Assembly (NCBI GenBank): GCA_947626615.1
Contig: CANQSW010000011.1
Span: 1-19,228 of the forward strand
Length of the DNA: 19,228 nucleotides
Source of the DNA: an uncultured Peptococcaceae bacterium
Lineage (GTDB): Bacteria > Bacillota > Dehalobacteriia > UBA4068 > UBA4997
Reading direction: 5' to 3'
Numbering within the stretch: the first letter of the stretch is position 1; each line of letters opens with the position of its first letter. Below, piece after piece: positions 1 through 6,929 of this stretch. Position numbers and translations under genes: made by a program. The notes beneath the pieces were generated by a model, which saw only the letters and a program-made list of their open reading frames with translations, had not been told where the DNA came from and ran no database searches.

Positions 1-2
1 TT

Positions 3-350
3 GAGGGCAGTTCTGCCAGCGGAGCAGAGAGGGCATACCGGCGGGCTGTGGAGAAGCTGACCGTCCTGCTGGTGGAAGCCGGTGCGCTTCATGCGATCCG
101 GCTCAGACAAAAATCCAAAACCAGCCGGAAAAAGAAAATCGCCGCCGCAGTCTACGAGTATCAGGCAGACTGCGACGGCGAATGGGGCGAGATTCAATTT
201 GATTTTGAGAAAGGCACAGCGGAGATCGTCCGTCTGGCCGATTGGGATACGACGGTGACGAACATTTTTGCAAAGAGGGCAGTAGTATTTCTGCTGAACT
301 GTGGAACGGAGAAGCTGCCGAAAGAAACTCTGATTGCGTTTGAACGATAG
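3..350 (+). CDS. Unrecognised protein, 5' end outside the window
   Basis: The reading frame is open from base 3 to the TAG at 348-350, and about 115 residues are visible. A GTG at 48 could start it, but no convincing ribosome binding site precedes that codon, so I read this as the C-terminal part of a gene that begins to the left. The visible part has a basic stretch (KSKTSRKKK) followed by a mixed hydrophobic/acidic region, with no signal peptide, no membrane segment and no motif I can assign. It lies 83 nt upstream of the response regulator on the same strand and has similar composition, so it may belong to the same acquired segment. Function unknown. Confidence 0.5.
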   Translation, partial: EGSSASGAERAYRRAVEKLTVLLVEAGALHAIRLRQKSKTSRKKKIAAAVYEYQADCDGEWGEIQFDFEKGTAEIVRLADWDTTVTNIFAKRAVVFLLNCGTEKLPKETLIAFER

Positions 351-433
351 TGACGGCATTGCGGCAGAACGGGAAATCTTTATTGCGTAAACAGGAAAAT
401 ATTTATTATCTTATGATGGAAGTGAGAAATAAA

Positions 434-1105
434 ATGAAAACAATTGCAATCATTGATGATGACATTTATATTGGAGATATGCTGGAGGAAGTGCTGACGC
501 GGGAAGGGTATTCGGTCCTTCGGGCCTACTCCGGTACAGAGGCGCTGTATCTTCTCTCGCGAAACAAGCCGGACTTGGTTTTGCTGGATCTGATGCTGCC
601 GGGGCTGTCCGGCGAGGAGGTCCTGCCGCGCGTCGAGGGCATCCCTGTGATCGTTCTCAGCGCGAAAGTGGACGTGCATGATAAGGTAAATCTTTTGCTC
701 AGCGGCGCGGTGGATTACATGACCAAGCCCTTTGACACGCAGGAATTGCTTGCCCGTATCACCGTCCAGCTTCGCAAAGCGGAACAGCATGAGGAGGCCA
801 AGACCATTTCCACCGGCGATCTGGTCCTGGATACGGTGGCCCTTTCGCTGACGGTGCAGGGACAGCCTGTGAAACTGACCCGAACAGAATACGCCATATT
901 GAAGCTGCTGATGATGAACCCGAAACAGGCCATTTCAAAGGGTGCGCTGCTGGACAGAATCAGTTTGGATACACCTGATTGTACGGAGCGTTCTTTGAAA
1001 CAGCACATCAGTAATTTGCGCAAAAAGATGCAGAATGTCAGTGGTGTGGACTATATTGAAACCGTATGGGGAATCGGTTTCCGGCTGGCACAGGAAAAAT
1101 CCTGA
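434..1105 (+). CDS. OmpR/PhoB-family response regulator
   Basis: A 223-residue transcription factor expected to control the transporter genes that follow. The N-terminal receiver domain (about 1-118) has the acidic pocket D8-D9, phospho-acceptor D52 in LLDLMLPG, the switch residue S76 and K98 in the KPF motif. The C-terminal winged helix (about 125-223) has the TRTEYAILKLL helix and the wing ending VWGIGFRL, both typical of OmpR proteins. The frame is open upstream to 350, but ATG 434 is chosen because GGAAGTGAG sits about 8 nt before it and the receiver fold begins right there (MKTIAIIDDD). The partner kinase is encoded three genes downstream. Target sites are probably the TCTTGAC repeats at 1100-1141. 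Confidence 0.93.
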   Translation: MKTIAIIDDDIYIGDMLEEVLTREGYSVLRAYSGTEALYLLSRNKPDLVLLDLMLPGLSGEEVLPRVEGIPVIVLSAKVDVHDKVNLLLSGAVDYMTKPFDTQELLARITVQLRKAEQHEEAKTISTGDLVLDTVALSLTVQGQPVKLTRTEYAILKLLMMNPKQAISKGALLDRISLDTPDCTERSLKQHISNLRKKMQNVSGVDYIETVWGIGFRLAQEKS

Positions 1106-1141
1106 CGAAATCTTGACGTTTTTCTTGACCGCTTTCTTGAC
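1100..1141 (+). promoter_or_regulatory. Direct-repeat operator, probable response-regulator binding site
   Basis: TCTTGAC occurs exactly at 1111-1117, 1123-1129 and 1135-1141, a strict 12-bp period. A degenerate copy, TCCTGAC, lies at 1100-1106 inside the end of the regulator gene. Tandem half-sites about one helical turn apart are the usual target form for OmpR-family dimers. The array ends just before the likely -10 of the ABC operon, a position suited to activation. Binding by the adjacent regulator is inferred. Confidence 0.7.
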
Positions 1142-1152
1142 TTTTGTATTGT
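1125..1152 (+). promoter_or_regulatory. Possible promoter of the ABC transporter operon
   Basis: TTGACC (1125-1130) could serve as -35, with TATTGT (1147-1152) as -10 and a 16-bp spacer. The -35 lies within the second and third operator repeats, so regulator and RNA polymerase would contact overlapping DNA. The start point would fall near 1159, giving a leader of about 24 nt that contains AAGGAGG. An alternative -10, TAAACT at 1152-1157, is too far from this -35. Confidence 0.45.
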
Positions 1153-1182
1153 AAACTAAAGTCATCAAGGAGGTAAAGCACT

Positions 1183-2097
1183 ATGGATTACGTTTTACAG
1201 ACAAACAGCCTGACGAAAAAATATAAGCATTTTCAGGCGCTGAACGGTCTTTCCATGAATGTTCCTAAAGGTTCTATCTATGGATTTGTAGGAAAAAATG
1301 GCGCAGGAAAGACCACTCTGATTCGTTTAATTTGTGGATTGCAGGACCCGACTTCTGGCGATTTTACGCTGTATGGTATTCGTAACGACAGTAAGGATAT
1401 TATCAAATCACGCCGCCGTATGGGTGCGGTGGTGGAAACAGCGGCAATCTACATGGACATGACAGCGGAGGAAAATCTAAAGTATCAATATCTGCTCATG
1501 GGTATTCCGTCCTATCATGGGATTCCCGAACTGCTGAAGCTGGTGGGACTGGAAAATACGGGGAAGAAGAAAACGGGTAACTTCTCTCTGGGTATGAGAC
1601 AGCGGCTTGGTATTGCGATTGCTTTAGCCGGCGATCCCGATTTTCTCGTCCTCGACGAGCCTGTGAACGGGCTCGACCCCCAGGGGATCGTGGAGATACG
1701 GGAGCTGATATTGAGGCTGAACCGGGAACAGCAGATTACCATCCTGATTTCCAGCCACATCTTGGACGAGCTCTCCCGCCTCGCCACCCATTACGGCATC
1801 ATTGACGGTGGGCGAATGGTAAAGGAGCTAAGCGCAGAAGAACTGGAAGCCGCCTGCCGCAAGTGTACCCGCATGGAGGTAAGCGACACCGGCGCGCTTG
1901 CCCGTGTTCTGGACTCCATGAATGTAGAGTATAAAATCATCTCCGACACCACCGCGGACGTATTCGCAAAGGTCAACGTCACCCGGCTGTCCGCCGCTCT
2001 GGCAAAGGAAAACTGCGAGGTGCTGTCCATGCAGGAGAGGGACGAGAGTCTGGAGAGCTATTATATATCTTTAGTGGGAGGTGCTGACCATGCGTAA
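1183..2097 (+). CDS. ABC transporter ATP-binding protein, BcrA-like
   Basis: A 304-residue ATPase of the antibiotic/lantibiotic-export type (BcrA, SpaF and NukF relatives). Walker A is GKNGAGKT (37-44), the signature is FSLGMRQR (134-141, a variant of LSGGQ usual in this family), Walker B plus catalytic Glu is FLVLDEP (154-160) and the switch His is H192 in SSHILDE. A C-terminal tail of about 90 residues follows the ATPase core, as in BcrA relatives. AAGGAGG at 1167-1173 gives a clear start. The last 8 nt overlap the permease gene, so the two are translationally linked. By my count GC content steps from about 46% before base 1620 to about 58% after it. The substrate cannot be told from sequence; bacitracin-like or lantibiotic peptides are the family precedent. 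Confidence 0.93.
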   Translation: MDYVLQTNSLTKKYKHFQALNGLSMNVPKGSIYGFVGKNGAGKTTLIRLICGLQDPTSGDFTLYGIRNDSKDIIKSRRRMGAVVETAAIYMDMTAEENLKYQYLLMGIPSYHGIPELLKLVGLENTGKKKTGNFSLGMRQRLGIAIALAGDPDFLVLDEPVNGLDPQGIVEIRELILRLNREQQITILISSHILDELSRLATHYGIIDGGRMVKELSAEELEAACRKCTRMEVSDTGALARVLDSMNVEYKIISDTTADVFAKVNVTRLSAALAKENCEVLSMQERDESLESYYISLVGGADHA

Positions 2098-3046
2098 ATG
2101 TTTATCCGCTGAAATGTATCGGTGGAGACGCAGCCCCCTGTTTTGGCTGATGCTCTTTGCTTCCGTCCTTTCCGGTGTATTTTACGGCATCGTCTCTATG
2201 GATGGTTATTTTGATGATATGTTCGTTGTACCATTGTTTGTTATTATAGCCGTTTTTATTTCTTTGAATATGGGACGAGAGTACGCAGATAACACCATTC
2301 GCAACAAAATCATTACAGGAGCAACGAAAACCACAATCCTGCTCTCCAAGCTGGTCTTAGGTGTTGGGATTGGTATTCTTTTCTGTGCTGCTTTTTTAAT
2401 TCCATGTGCCGTCGTTTTGTCTGCCGACGTTTTTGCCAAAATACCGGCGCCTGTGCTTTTCTGGACGGCGATCGGCTTTGTTCTGCTCACTGTGGTCTGG
2501 GCTGTGTTGTTTACAGTCGTCAGTATGTTGATTTCGGCAAAAGGACTCGGCGGCATTATAAACTTTGTTTTAATTATTGCTGTCATGTTCCTTTCCTACC
2601 AGTTGGAATTCATCATCGGACAGCCAGAATTTATTTCCAAAGAGAGCGCTTCCGATGTACAGATGACCCCGGAAGAGGTCAAGCAGGTCCAAGAGGGAAC
2701 ATATACGGGAAGCTATGCCACTGCGACTGACGATAACGGCCAGGTGACGTATTATAAATTCGTTATCACCAATACGGAACAAATCCCTAATCCGAAATAT
2801 ATAAAACAACCTTTCCGCGGGATTTTGACGCATTTGGACTCTATGCTTCCCCACGGCCAGATCAACGAATACGTTTCACGCTTGACCGAATGCACATATC
2901 TCCACCGGCAGACGGGCGGCATACCGGAAAATATACGGACCGATGCGTATCCCCGCTTGAAAACTTTTCCGCTGTATTCCTGCTTTGACCTTCTTCTTTT
3001 GTCAGGCATTGGTCTGATTCTCTTCCGTAAAAAAGAAATTCGATAA
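2090..3046 (+). CDS. ABC-2 type permease with large loop before the last membrane helix
   Basis: A 318-residue membrane protein that should pair with the preceding ATPase. I see six hydrophobic segments: near residues 15-37, 45-63, 85-112, 120-147 and 151-175, and a last one near 295-312 followed by RKKEIR. Between the fifth and sixth lies a hydrophilic stretch of about 115 residues, probably outside the membrane, which is long for this permease type. ATG 2090 is preferred over GTG 2081 because GGGAGG (2076-2081) is then 8 nt away. The gene overlaps the ATPase stop by 8 nt. The likely role is export or immunity against a cell-envelope peptide. The substrate is unknown. Confidence 0.88.
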   Translation: MRKCLSAEMYRWRRSPLFWLMLFASVLSGVFYGIVSMDGYFDDMFVVPLFVIIAVFISLNMGREYADNTIRNKIITGATKTTILLSKLVLGVGIGILFCAAFLIPCAVVLSADVFAKIPAPVLFWTAIGFVLLTVVWAVLFTVVSMLISAKGLGGIINFVLIIAVMFLSYQLEFIIGQPEFISKESASDVQMTPEEVKQVQEGTYTGSYATATDDNGQVTYYKFVITNTEQIPNPKYIKQPFRGILTHLDSMLPHGQINEYVSRLTECTYLHRQTGGIPENIRTDAYPRLKTFPLYSCFDLLLLSGIGLILFRKKEIR

Positions 3047-3055
3047 GGAGTTTTC

Positions 3056-3943
3056 ATGGAACGTTTGCTGCTGTTCATCACCGGAATATTATTTCTTATC
3101 ATCTTTGTCCTTCTCGCAAAGATTTATTACCTGCGCCGTTCCGCAAATGAGATTGCAGAAGCGTTCCGTGACCGATTGGAAAAAAACACCAACGTTCTAA
3201 TCGACATTTCCACCCGTGACCACTGTATGCGAAAGCTGGCAGACGAAATCAATTTGCAGCTTCGTCTGCTTCGCAAGGAACGTCAGCGTTATCAACACGG
3301 TGATCTGGAACTGAAAGAGGCTGTCACCAACATTTCCCATGACCTCAGAACCCCCCTGACAGCGATCAGCGGTTATCTTGATTTATTGGAGAGAGAAGAA
3401 AAAAGTGAAAACATTCAGCGGTATCTCTCTCAAATTAAAAACAGGACGGAAGTATTAAAGTGCCTGACAGAAGAACTGTTCCGATACAGTGTAGTTTCAT
3501 CTTCACAAGATTTGAACCCGGAGCATATAGATATTGTCCGGGCGTTGGAGGAAAACCTGCTGTCTTTCTATGCGGTTATGCAGGAAAAGGGCATACAGCC
3601 GGGAATTGAATTGCCGGAGGAACCTATTTACCGTGACCTGGATGTGGGCGCAGTCAACCGTATCTTCTCCAATATCATCAGCAACGCACTAAAATACTCA
3701 GATGGTGATTTATCTATAAAGATGGATAAGAACGGATGTGTTACATTCAGCAATACGGCAAACAATCTGACCGCAGTGACGGTCGGCAGATTGTTTGACC
3801 GTTTCTACACGGTAGAAGCGAATCGAAATTCAACCGGATTAGGACTGTCTATCGCCAAACTGCTAATAGAACGCATGGGCGGGTATATTGAGGCAATCTA
3901 TAATAATGGGAAACTGGAAATTAAGGTAAAATTTGCGGAATAG
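3056..3943 (+). CDS. Short sensor histidine kinase
   Basis: A 295-residue membrane kinase, the expected partner of the response regulator. One membrane helix at the N terminus (about 5-25) is followed directly by a cytoplasmic linker and the dimerisation domain, with the phospho-acceptor H95 in SHDLRTPLTAISGY. The ATPase domain has an N box with N210 (ISNALKYS), an F box (LFDRFYT) and a G2 box (STGLGLSIAK, about 259-268). The usual DxGxG G1 box is replaced by NTANNL, which I believe recurs in short kinases of this type. No extracellular sensor domain exists, so the input probably comes from the membrane or from the transporter. It starts 9 nt after the permease gene, with GGAG upstream. Confidence 0.93.
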   Translation: MERLLLFITGILFLIIFVLLAKIYYLRRSANEIAEAFRDRLEKNTNVLIDISTRDHCMRKLADEINLQLRLLRKERQRYQHGDLELKEAVTNISHDLRTPLTAISGYLDLLEREEKSENIQRYLSQIKNRTEVLKCLTEELFRYSVVSSSQDLNPEHIDIVRALEENLLSFYAVMQEKGIQPGIELPEEPIYRDLDVGAVNRIFSNIISNALKYSDGDLSIKMDKNGCVTFSNTANNLTAVTVGRLFDRFYTVEANRNSTGLGLSIAKLLIERMGGYIEAIYNNGKLEIKVKFAE

Positions 3944-3944
3944 A

Positions 3945-3984
3945 AAATCCCGTCTGATTTACAACATGAAATCAGACGGGATTT
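3945..3984 (+). terminator. Rho-independent terminator of the ABC/two-component operon
   Basis: A perfect 16-bp inverted repeat (3945-3960 and 3969-3984) with an 8-nt loop begins one base after the kinase stop codon. The arms end in ATTT and AAAT, so each strand has a short A/T tract and the hairpin may also stop minus-strand transcripts arriving from the FNT gene. Confidence 0.9.
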
Positions 3985-4099
3985 CTTCGTATGCACTCCC
4001 GAAACCGTCAGCCGACAGTTGATAAGTTCAATTAGTTCCTTATCACTATCAAGCCAACGTATCCGGGGGTTTTTTGCGGAAATATCGCCTGCCGGCGGC
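3985..4099. other. Junction between AT-richer cassette and GC-rich chromosome
   Basis: No gene is seen in these 115 bases between two convergent gene blocks. Composition changes here from the mixed, AT-richer left part to uniformly GC-rich sequence. The stretch contains an inverted repeat at 4020-4045 and a CCGGGGG-TTTTTT run near 4063-4075. I see no integrase gene and no duplicated target site within the window, so insertion is only suspected. Confidence 0.35.
4020..4045. repeat. Inverted repeat TGATAAG/CTTATCA
   Basis: Perfect 7-bp arms (4020-4026 and 4039-4045) flank a 12-nt AT-rich centre. It is not followed by a T tract, so it is not an obvious terminator. It sits in the compositional junction and could be a recombinase or regulator site, or chance. 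Confidence 0.4.
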
Positions 4100-4738
4100 C
4101 TACTGCTCGCCCAGCAGCCAGCGGCGCAGCTTGCGGCAGCCCGGCAGCACCACGCCGCCCAGCGAGTTGCCCGCCGTCATGATCAGCAGCCAGACGAACG
4201 TATGCACGCTCCAGCAGCCGCCCATGGAGAAATAAAACATATTGGCCACGCAGTGCTCAAAGCCGCAGAGAATGAACACCGAAACGCCCAAAAACAGGCC
4301 GATATATTTGCCGATCTCATGCTGATTGAAGCGGAAGCCGTCCACCGCCAAGCACACCAGCATATTACAGAATATCGCCAGAATGAAGATCGAAAGCGGG
4401 CCGTCCGCCAGCTTCGTCTCACAGAGGCCGGCCGCTTTTTCCGCCATGGCCGCGCCGGCGCGGGTCAGCGAGAGCAGGGCCGCCACCAGCCACGTCCCCA
4501 GCAGGTTGCCCACCCAGCAGTTCAGCAGAAAGAGCAGGTATTTCGGCTTATTATCGAAAACGTAGGCCACCTTGCCGGTGTAGAGGTTGAAGCCGTTCAC
4601 GCAGACGGCGAACAGGCCGACGGTAAAAAGCAGAGCGCCGACGATCTTATTATCCAGCGAAAGGTAGACCGCCCCGCCGACGGAAATGGCCGCCCCGGCT
4701 AAAACGGCGTAGATGAAATCGGCCAAAGTCTGCTTCAT
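4100..4738 (-). CDS. Short formate/nitrite transporter (FNT) family channel
   Basis: A 212-residue membrane protein of the FocA/NirC family, which passes small monovalent anions such as formate, nitrite or hydrosulfide. Diagnostic stretches are NLYTGK with T54 (aligned by eye with FocA T91), CNMLVCLAV (124-132) and GFEHCVANMF (159-168), whose E161-H162 match the pore-lining Glu-His of FocA. A late TAGNSLGG (188-195) matches the last helix. FocA has 285 residues; this protein lacks about 30 N-terminal residues including the amphipathic gating helix, and has a shorter segment before the last helix. ATG 4738 overlaps the ybaK-like stop by one base, with GGAGGA 7 nt upstream. The true substrate cannot be assigned. 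Confidence 0.88.
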   Translation of the reverse strand: MKQTLADFIYAVLAGAAISVGGAVYLSLDNKIVGALLFTVGLFAVCVNGFNLYTGKVAYVFDNKPKYLLFLLNCWVGNLLGTWLVAALLSLTRAGAAMAEKAAGLCETKLADGPLSIFILAIFCNMLVCLAVDGFRFNQHEIGKYIGLFLGVSVFILCGFEHCVANMFYFSMGGCWSVHTFVWLLIMTAGNSLGGVVLPGCRKLRRWLLGEQ

Positions 4739-5220
4739 CACGCTTCCTCCTCCCGCCAGGCCTTGCAAACGTCCACCCATTTCAGCGCGCCAGAGGCCGC
4801 CGCCAGCTCGTCCAGCGAGAGGCGCACGGCGCTGTTGGAGCTGCCCGCCGCCGGATACACCGTCTGAAACCGCCGCAGCGATTCGTCCAAATACACCTTG
4901 ACGCCGGGGTTTACGGCAAACGGGCAGACGCCGCCCACCGCGTGGCCGATCAGCTCCTCCGCCTTGTCATGCTCCAGCATTTTGGCCTTGAAGCCGAACT
5001 CCTGCTTAAAAGCCTTGTTATCCACCTTCGCGTCGCCCGCCGCCACCACCAGCAGGCAGCCCTCGCCGTCCGCAAAGCCCAGCGTTTTGGCGATGTGCGC
5101 CGGCTCGCAGCCGACGGCCTTGGCCGCCAGCTCCACCGTGGCGCTGGAAACGTCGAACTCCAAGATGCGGTCGCCCAGACCGCGCTCCGCCAGATATGCT
5201 CTGACCTTTTCAATGCTCAT
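4738..5220 (-). CDS. YbaK/ProX-family aminoacyl-tRNA deacylase
   Basis: A 160-residue cytoplasmic protein of the YbaK/EbsC family, which hydrolyses mischarged aminoacyl-tRNAs such as Cys-tRNA(Pro) or Ala-tRNA(Pro). The conserved lysine is K45 in HIAKTL. GHAVGGVCPFA (92-102) is the typical family loop, and the length is that of the family. ATG 5220 has GAGG about 10 nt upstream. The gene lies 26 nt after the lipoprotein gene and overlaps the FNT gene by one base, so the three are probably co-transcribed. There is no obvious functional link between deacylase and channel. Exact tRNA specificity is not readable. Confidence 0.9.
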   Translation of the reverse strand: MSIEKVRAYLAERGLGDRILEFDVSSATVELAAKAVGCEPAHIAKTLGFADGEGCLLVVAAGDAKVDNKAFKQEFGFKAKMLEHDKAEELIGHAVGGVCPFAVNPGVKVYLDESLRRFQTVYPAAGSSNSAVRLSLDELAAASGALKWVDVCKAWREEEA

Positions 5221-5246
5221 TTCGTCATTACCTCAATTTTTCTCGT

Positions 5247-6368
5247 TTATTCTCCGTCCACGCAGGTATATTCGCCGAATCGGTCGCCCCGGCGATAGTT
5301 GCAGCCCATCAGCTTGCCGTCGGCCAGCCAGAAAACGTATTCCAGATCGAGCGCGTAGATCTGGCACTCCTTGGCGTCGATCTCATAATACGCGAGCTGC
5401 ACCGGCAGGCTGCCGCTCGTATCCGCCACCTGCAGAGCATAGCCGGTCTCCGTTTTGATGAGCAGGGCCCAGGCGGATTCGTCCAGCACCGCGTCGGTGT
5501 AGGAGAGGTTGCTGTCATAGCGCAGCATATCCTGCGCCGGGAAGAGCGGGGGTATGCCCGGCCCGGGCTCGACTTCCCGCTGCGTCAGGCTGGTGAGCAG
5601 CTGCGGCGCCTGCGCCGGCGCTTCGTCCGTCAGCTCCACGATAGCCAGCGCGTTGTCGTGTATGTCGTTGCTGGAAAGCAGCAGCCGCTTGCCGTCCGGC
5701 GAGAAGAACGCCGCAAACTCACCGTCTTCCAGGCCGCCCAGCTCCGTCGTCAGGCAGGCCCGCTGCGTGTCCACCAACGCCAGCTGCGGGGGGCTGGAAA
5801 TCGGCGTCCAGCAGAACAGCACATGATCGCCGCAGGCAAGTTTTGCCTGATATAACTCGTCGTAATAATCTTCAAGTTCGCCCGTCAGCGTCTCCTCCAG
5901 CACGCTGCCGTCCGGGTAGGTCAACTTCATCTGCCCGTCCGGCGTCAGCGTGCCCTGCGGCTGCGCCTCCTGCTGCGGCAAGACCTCCGGCAGAGCGCGG
6001 TTCAGCGCCGCCCGGGCGCTTTCTTCGTCTATTTCGCCGGAGAGGTTATAGTCTCTAAAAAGAAAATAACCGGGGAAATCGAAGCTGCCGAGCAGGGTCT
6101 GCTCGCCGTCAATATTGCCCTGATACACCCAAACGCCCGATCTCTGCTCCTCCTGCCCCGCCGTGTCGATCAGCCGGTTGCGGTTGATGACCAGATAAAG
6201 ATATTCCTGCTCGTTCAGCCAGCCCAGCGCCTCAAAACTCGCGTTGCCGCCCTGGTCTATCACCGTGACCGTGGGCTGCCACGCTTCGGCCTGCTCGCCG
6301 CCGCCGCCGCAGCCGCAAAGCGCCAGCAGCAGAGCCGCCAACAGCAAAGCGCAGATCGTTTTTTTCAC
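5247..6368 (-). CDS. Predicted lipoprotein with possible beta-propeller-like segments
   Basis: A 373-residue exported protein. MKKTIC starts a basic then hydrophobic signal sequence ending LALCGCGGGG, a lipobox with the lipidated cysteine probably at C20. The start is GTG 6368, chosen because GGGAGGG lies 6 nt before it; the in-frame ATGs further upstream have no such site. The mature part is soluble and rich in Glu, Gln and aromatic residues. One stretch, FSPDGKRLLLSSND, resembles the repeat unit of PD40/TolB-type beta-propellers. I cannot name a family. It is the first gene of a likely operon with the YbaK-type and FNT genes. A role as a surface sensor or binding protein is only a guess. 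Confidence 0.8.
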   Translation of the reverse strand: MKKTICALLLAALLLALCGCGGGGEQAEAWQPTVTVIDQGGNASFEALGWLNEQEYLYLVINRNRLIDTAGQEEQRSGVWVYQGNIDGEQTLLGSFDFPGYFLFRDYNLSGEIDEESARAALNRALPEVLPQQEAQPQGTLTPDGQMKLTYPDGSVLEETLTGELEDYYDELYQAKLACGDHVLFCWTPISSPPQLALVDTQRACLTTELGGLEDGEFAAFFSPDGKRLLLSSNDIHDNALAIVELTDEAPAQAPQLLTSLTQREVEPGPGIPPLFPAQDMLRYDSNLSYTDAVLDESAWALLIKTETGYALQVADTSGSLPVQLAYYEIDAKECQIYALDLEYVFWLADGKLMGCNYRRGDRFGEYTCVDGE

Positions 6369-6401
6369 AAGAATCCCTCCCATCACAAAATTCTTGCTCT
6401 T

Positions 6402-6430
6402 AGCTTATCATATATTTCGGCATTTGGCAA
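6402..6430 (-). promoter_or_regulatory. Possible promoter of the lipoprotein operon
   Basis: On the minus strand TTGCCA (6430-6425, five of six bases as consensus) and TAAGCT (6407-6402, three of six) are separated by 17 bp within an AT-rich patch upstream of the GTG start. The -10 is poor, so this is tentative. Confidence 0.3.
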
Positions 6431-6455
6431 CCATTTTCGCCAACGGCCGCCCGGC

Positions 6456-6833
6456 TTAGGCATAGCTGGCCAGCTCCACCAGATTGCCGTCCGGGTCGCG
6501 CAGGTAGAGGCTGGTCATCGGGCCTAAAGCGCCCTGCCGCGCCACCGGGCCGGCTTCCGGCATAACGCCTTTGGCGGCCAGCTCGGCCTGCACTGCGGCC
6601 AGCGGCCCCGCCACGACCAGGCAGATATCCAGACTGCCCGGCGTAGGGCGGGCTGCTGCCGGCAAAAACTCCGCCGGGCGTTGGTGGATATTGAACTTCT
6701 GCCCGGCCAGCCGCAGCTCGTGCCGCCCGTTTCGCTCAACATGCTCCAGCCCCAAAATATCAGCGTAAAAATGCAGGCAGGCGGCCAGATCGTTCGTCGT
6801 TATCACCACATGGTCGATGTTTTGCACTCGCAT
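6456..6833 (-). CDS. VOC (glyoxalase-fold) family protein
   Basis: A 125-residue single-domain vicinal-oxygen-chelate protein. It shows the paired beta-alpha-beta pattern: IDHVVITTNDL with H8 near the start, HELRL-GQKFNIH in the middle and LRDPDGNLVEL with E120 at the end, where H8 and E120 would be metal ligands. The usual second histidine position reads GSLDICL, as in a subgroup often labelled 'VOC family virulence protein', so the metal site may differ from glyoxalase I. AAGGAGG lies about 7 nt before ATG 6833. It follows the atp terminator and has no clear promoter of its own, so it may depend on readthrough. The substrate is unknown. Confidence 0.9.
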   Translation of the reverse strand: MRVQNIDHVVITTNDLAACLHFYADILGLEHVERNGRHELRLAGQKFNIHQRPAEFLPAAARPTPGSLDICLVVAGPLAAVQAELAAKGVMPEAGPVARQGALGPMTSLYLRDPDGNLVELASYA

Positions 6834-6859
6834 AGCGTTCCTCCTTGGCGTTATCGCGC

Positions 6860-6895
6860 CATAAAAGCAAAGCAGCCGGCAAAAACCGGCTGCTT
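6860..6895 (-). terminator. Rho-independent terminator of the atp operon
   Basis: A perfect 10-bp stem (6870-6879 with 6886-6895) and 6-nt loop lie 34 nt beyond the atpC stop. On the minus strand the stem is followed by TGCTTTTAT, a modest U tract. Confidence 0.85.
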
Positions 6896-6929
6896 GTAAA
6901 CTGCATTTTCAGCCTGCGCGCCCAACGCC

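Noticed and set aside
383..412. TTGCGT/TATCTT promoter for the response regulator
   Set aside because: The transcript would begin around 419, inside the ribosome binding site, leaving almost no leader.
350..433. N-terminal extension of the response regulator
   Set aside because: The receiver domain begins at ATG 434, which has its own ribosome site; the extension has no family counterpart.
4019..4702. Plus-strand open frame of 227 codons opposite the FNT gene
   Set aside because: The FNT gene on the other strand has clear family motifs; this frame is Ala/His/Gln-rich and starts in the junction region.
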